Part shown: piece by piece, positions 59,687 to 64,000 of the stretch
How positions within the stretch are numbered: the first letter of the stretch is position 1
Layout: each line of letters begins with the position of its first letter
Source: Zea mays
Taxonomy: Eukaryota > Streptophyta > Magnoliopsida > Poales > Poaceae
Assembly (NCBI RefSeq): GCF_902167145.1
Contig: NW_023366926.1
Location: 124,001-188,000, forward strand
Length of the DNA: 64,000 nt
Reading direction: 5' to 3'
Notes under the pieces: generated by a model
The model's database searches: none
Told to the model about the DNA's origin: nothing
What the model saw: the letters and a program-made list of their open reading frames with translations, nothing else
Made by a program: the position numbers and the translations under genes

Positions 59687-60538
59687 CGCCGAAGCTGAAG
59701 GTCCTTGGAGATTAGATAGTAGACTGTATACAGTACTTGAGAAACTTCTGAGATAACTTTTGTAAATGTAACTAAAACTTTTGAGATAACTTCTGTTCAT
59801 ACCTTGTTATATATCCTTATCATATATGTATGAGAAATGCTTTGATGTGGACAAAATTTTCTTTTGAGCCGAAGGTGAAAAAACACCTTCCCTTCTTTTC
59901 GTACGCAGCAAAGCATAAAAACAACATTTTTCCTTTTTTCCGAAGCTCTCTTTTTTGTGCTCGAAGCTCTTTTTTTTCCTTCTTTTTTCTCTTTTCACCG
60001 AAGCAACCATTTATGCCATGAAGATGATTATTCTACATATGCCTAAATGAATGTTTATGAATGCAAATGCTATGATGTGATGCGATGTGCAAATGAATGG
60101 CCAAACACGTATCCGAAGCCATATTCACAGCCATTATTTTCTTAAAAACAATCGCACCTCAGCTCTGCATTCCCTTAGGAACGACTTTGGAGCTTCTTCG
60201 CCTTTACTTTTGGCGGAATCAGCGTTGACTTTTCGCTGTAAGCTCTGCATTCCCTTAGGAACGACTTTGGAGCTTCTTCGCCTTTACTTTTGGCGGAATC
60301 AGCGTTGACTTTTCGCTGTAAGCTCTGCATTCCCTTAGGAACGACTTTGGAGCTTCTTCGCCTTTACTTTTGGCACTCGATGGTGCGTTCTCAGCTTTTA
60401 CATTTACATTCCTTGGGGGATTTTGCTCTTATAAAACTAAGAAAGGAAATTACATATGCTGGCCCCATTAAAAACCTTTCTCCCCCTTCGGAAAGGAAAA
60501 GGGTGCCATGAAAGAAAAATATGAAAAATTACATCGAG
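59687..60538. other. Non-coding tract between convergent antisense gene and pol
   Basis: Both genes end toward this stretch. It contains TTTTTCC/CTTTTTT-rich sequence (59920-60000), ATG-rich simple sequence (60050-60100) and an 80-bp tandem repeat. Confidence 0.7.
60161..60400 (+). repeat. 80-bp tandem repeat, nearly three units
   Basis: Units start at 60161, 60241 and 60321 with AGCTCTGCATTCCCTTAGGA and contain GGAGCTTCTTCGCCTTTACT and CAGCGTTGACTTTTCGCTGT. The first two are identical or nearly so; the third is cut short near 60376. The same words occur in zeon at 8561-8860. Confidence 0.9.
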
Positions 60539-63500
60539 TTATACATAATATCGCCGAAGCTCATCCGCGTTCCAAGACCTAGGAACGTCGTTGCCGTCCA
60601 TATCCTTCAGTCTGTATGAACCGGGTCTTGACGAAGATGCCACTAAGAAAGGTCCATCCCATTTTAACTGCAACTTGCCCACTGTTTCTGGGTTGGCCAC
60701 TCTCCGAAGCACCAAGTGTCCTGGCTCAATATTCTTTAACCGAACCTTTCTATCTCGCCATTTAATTGTTTCGGCTTGATATTTATTAATGTTCTCCACG
60801 GCTTGCAGCCTGATCCCTTCTAAAGCATCTTTTTCCACAGAATAAGCAGCTTCGGAGCCTGATTCTGCCGAAGCTGTTACCCTTATTGATCCGGTTTTTG
60901 CTTCTTCCGGAGTTATTGCTTCGTCACCGAATAATAACTTGAATGGAGTAAAGCCTGTAGACCTTGATATTGTTGTATTGTGGCTCCACACCACTTTGGT
61001 TAACTGATCTGGCCATTTTCCCCTGGGTTGATTGAAGATTAACTTCATTATTCCTGTCATTATGATGCCATTGGCTCTTTCAACGAGTCCATTTGACTCC
61101 GGATGTCTGACTGATGCAAAATGGATCTTTGTACCAATTTGATCACAGAAATCCCTAAAAGCTTCGGAGTCAAACTGTGTTCCATTATCCACAGTAATAG
61201 CCTTTGGTACCCCGAACCGACAAACAATATTTTGCCAGAAAAACTTTTGGACGGTGGCCGAAGTTATTGTGGCTAAAGGCTTTGCTTCAATCCATTTAGA
61301 AAAATACTCCACCGCCACTACAACATATCTTAGGTTCCCTTGGGCCGGTGGTAACGGACCTAACAAATCAAGACCCCACCTTTGCAATGGCCAAACGGGT
61401 TGTATGAGCTGTGTTAAGGACGAAGGTTGTTTTTGATCTCGTGCACATCTCTGACAACCTTCGCATTTTTGAACTAATTCCGCTGCATCCGAAGCTGCCT
61501 TCGGCCAATAAAATCCTTGGCGGAAAATTTTTCCAAGTAACGGCCTAGACCCAATGTGAGATCCACACAGGCCTGCATGTATTTCTTTCATCAACTCTAT
61601 ACCTTCGGTTCTGGATAAACACTTGAGTAGCGGAGCACAAACTCCATGCTTGTACAACTCCCCTTCTATCATAACATATGGACGAGCTCTTGCCTCTATC
61701 CTCCTGTTATAAGCTTCGTCATCTGAAAGGAATTTTCCCTGAAGATAAGAGATGATCTCAGTTCTCCAATCTTCGCTATACACAGGAGATATACTGAGGA
61801 CTGCCCTTTCAAGAAGTTCCACCGAAGGTGCTTTTATTGTTTCGAAGAATACATCCAAAGGTAAAGGCAGCCCCTGTGCTGCTGACTTAGCTAACAAATC
61901 AGCATGCTCATTTTGTCCTCGAGGGATATTTTTGACAGAAAATCCTTCGAAGGAAGCTTCAACTCTTCGAACCATATCCAGATATTTTTCAAGCTTCGGA
62001 TCCTTAGCCTTGCAACTCTTGTCAATGTGACCCGAAACAACCTGGGAATCAGTTTTGAGTATAGCCCTTATGATTCCCATTGCTTTTAGCTTCCGAAGAC
62101 CTAGAAGTAGGGCTTCGTACTCGGCAATGTTATTTGTGCAACTAAAATCAAGTTTTGCCACATAACAAGTTTTGACCTTGGAAGGTGAAACCAACACAGC
62201 AGCCGCTCCTGCTCCGAAGGTTCCCCAAGATCCATCACAAAACACTATCCATGCTTCGTCGTCTTTATTTGCTTCCTCCTCCTGAGCCCCTGGCGTCCAG
62301 TCAGCAATGAAGTCTGCTAACGCCTGGGACTGAATCGAAGATCTATGAACATATTCAATACAAAATTCATTGAGCTCTGCAGCCTATTTTCCAATCCTTC
62401 CAGTAGCTTCTCGGTTCCTCATAATATCCTTCAGAGGTTGTGAAGAAGGAACGATTATGTTGTAAGCTTGAAAATAATGCCGAAGCTTTCTGGATGCCAT
62501 CAAAACAGCATATAACACCTTCTCTAATTCTGTGTAGTTTTTCTTTGATATGCTGAGAACTTCAGATACAAAATATACTGGGACCTGTTTCCTGGCTTGG
62601 CCATCAAGCTTCTCCTGGACAAGTGCTGCACTTACCGCTGAGTGCGAAGCTGCCACATATAATAATAAAGGAGCCCCTGGCACAGGTGGAGTTAATGCTG
62701 TTAGCTCTATTAAATACTGCTTCAGGTCTTCGAAGGCCTTCTGCTGAATTGGTCCCCATTGAAAGACTTCGGCTGATTTCAGCACTTCGAAGAATGGTAG
62801 ATTTCTCTCTGTTGATCTGGATATGAATCTATTGAGAGATGCCAACCTTCCTGTCAATCTTTGAGCCCCCTTTTTTGTAGTTGGTGGCTCCATCCGAAGT
62901 ATAGCTTCGATCTTACTTGGATTGGCTTCAATTCCCTTTGTTGAAACCAAGCATCCTAGAAATTTCCCCTTCTTTACTCCGAAGACGCATTTTTCTGGAT
63001 TCAACTTTAAACCAGCTTGTCTGAAACTAGCGAAGGTCTCCTGCAAGTCAGCAATATGATTCTCCTGCTTCGTGCTTTTGACAATGATGTCATCAACATA
63101 AGTTAGCACATTTCTGCCTATCTGAGATTGGAGAACCTTCGCAGTCATTCTGCTGAAACTTCCTCCAGCATTTTTGAGCCCCTCAGGCATCCGAAGATAA
63201 CAATATGTGCCACTTGGAGTTATGAAGCTAGTCTTTGGCTCATCTTCCTTCTTCATCCAAATTTGATGATAGCCTGAATAACAGTCTAACAGACTCATGA
63301 GCTCTGAAGAAGCTGCTGCATCAACTAAAGAGTCTATCCTTGGCAATGGGAATTCATCCTTCGGACAAGCCTTGTTAAGATCTGTAAAATCAATACACAT
63401 TCGCCACTTGCCATTAGCCTTTTTTACCATAACGGTATTAGCTAGCCATTCTGGATACTTTACTTCTCTGATGACTCCTGCACTGAGGAGTCTTTTGACT

Positions 63501-64000
63501 TCGTTACGAGCACCTTCGGCCTTATCATCTGACATTTTCCGAAGCCTCTGTTTTCTGGCTCTGAAGGATGGATCAACATTAAGCGAATGTTCAATAACAT
63601 CCCTATTTACTCCGCAGAGATCATTAGCTGACCATGCAAAAACATCTTTGTTGTTAAACAAAAACCTTATCAAAGTTTTCTCCTGCTCTTCAGATAATTG
63701 AGAGCCTAATAGCACCTTCTGCTCTGCTATGTCTTCACATAAGAGCATAGGCTTCGGCTGATCTGCTGAAGCTGCTTTCTCCCTTCTGAATTTGTACTGT
63801 TCACAAGCTTCAGCTCCATCTATGTTATGGATTGCTTTTGAGTCAGTCCAATTACCTTCGGCCTTTCTGGCAGCTTCCTGACTTCCATGTATAGCGATGG
63901 GTCCTTGATCCGAAGGTATCTTCATGCAAAGATAGGCAGGATGAAGAATTGCTTCGAAAGCATTGAGGGTGCCACGACCAATAATTGCATTGTAAGGGTA
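60539..64000 (-). pseudogene. pol: Cinful-like pol: RT, two RNase H domains, integrase; one nonsense codon
   Basis: The minus-strand frame enters at the right edge, downstream of the protease. It runs through RT (about 63480-62950, YVDD at 63100-63089) and a first RNase H (about 62690-62400) to a TAG at 62386-62384, where GK(W)AAEL is expected. It then continues in the same frame through an archaeal-type RNase H (FCDGSWG, NNIAEYEAL, about 62245-61880). The integrase has an H2C2 motif (near 61590-61440), D, D (VDNGTQF near 61180) and E (VERANG near 61085). The frame ends ELRRYYV at 60539. One G-to-A change is the only visible defect, so this copy died recently or relies on read-through. Confidence 0.88.

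Larger units (their letters stand above)
55763..64000 (-). mobile_element. Cinful-like Ty3/gypsy (Tat) element, 3' part, minus strand
   Basis: The 3' LTR is 55763-56345, with the minus-strand polypurine tract next to it. The element extends past the right edge, where pol is still open, so gag and the 5' LTR are outside. Between the LTR and pol lies an antisense gene (56780-59686, plus strand). It is the same family as the element at 1-3371, in opposite orientation. Confidence 0.9.

Noticed and set aside
1..64000. tRNA, rRNA, microRNA or other RNA genes
   Set aside because: I saw no cloverleaf with A and B boxes and no rRNA signature. tRNA-like words next to LTRs are primer sites only.

Overview
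The window is intergenic DNA from a large grass genome, almost certainly maize (Zea mays) or a close relative. I saw no intact ordinary host gene and nothing bacterial. Almost every base belongs to nested transposons. The species call rests on recognisable maize families: a complete Huck, a complete zeon, two cinful-like elements of the Ty3/gypsy Tat lineage, Tekay/Del-type LTRs that begin TGTAACACC and are followed by an initiator-tRNA-Met primer site, and a Helitron carrying gene fragments. These names come from memory of the families, not from a search.

Layout. 1-3371: 3' part of a plus-oriented cinful-like element with a decayed antisense gene and its 3' LTR. 3372-3594: unassigned. From 3595 to beyond the right edge lies the oldest scaffold, a tandem array of a non-coding, Tekay-like element: LTR A1, internal 1 (14998-17950), LTR A2 (17951-21419), internal 2 (21420-24328), LTR A3 (from 24329). 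A1 was hit by element C (4483-about 14085), C was hit by zeon (6638-11271, TSD AATGG), and a deletion then removed the 3' part of C and about 1.7 kb of A1.

LTR A3 is split into pieces by five insertions: a hAT-type MITE (24900-25344), a Helitron (25390-about 46904), a second inverted copy of the same MITE (46987-47433, perfect 8-bp TSD GTTGGTGC), a Ty1/copia element (48070-54805, TSD GCCTG), and a second cinful-like element (55763 to the end, minus strand). The Helitron carries fragments of at least four host genes on its own strand and is itself interrupted by the 13.6-kb Huck (28495-42079, TSD CAAAT).

The most interesting signal is a gene on the antisense strand of the cinful-like elements, between pol and the 3' LTR. 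It has its own TATA box, two short introns and a predicted protein of about 920 residues, with a region resembling the Pfam 'putative gypsy type transposon' family, a basic NLS-like stretch and a C-terminal coiled coil. The promoter and first intron are conserved in the decayed copy at the left edge. Zeon keeps the 3' end of the same gene, including an intron. The coding parts of Huck, copia and the right-hand cinful-like element are each broken by a few point mutations, so most copies look recently active but now dead.
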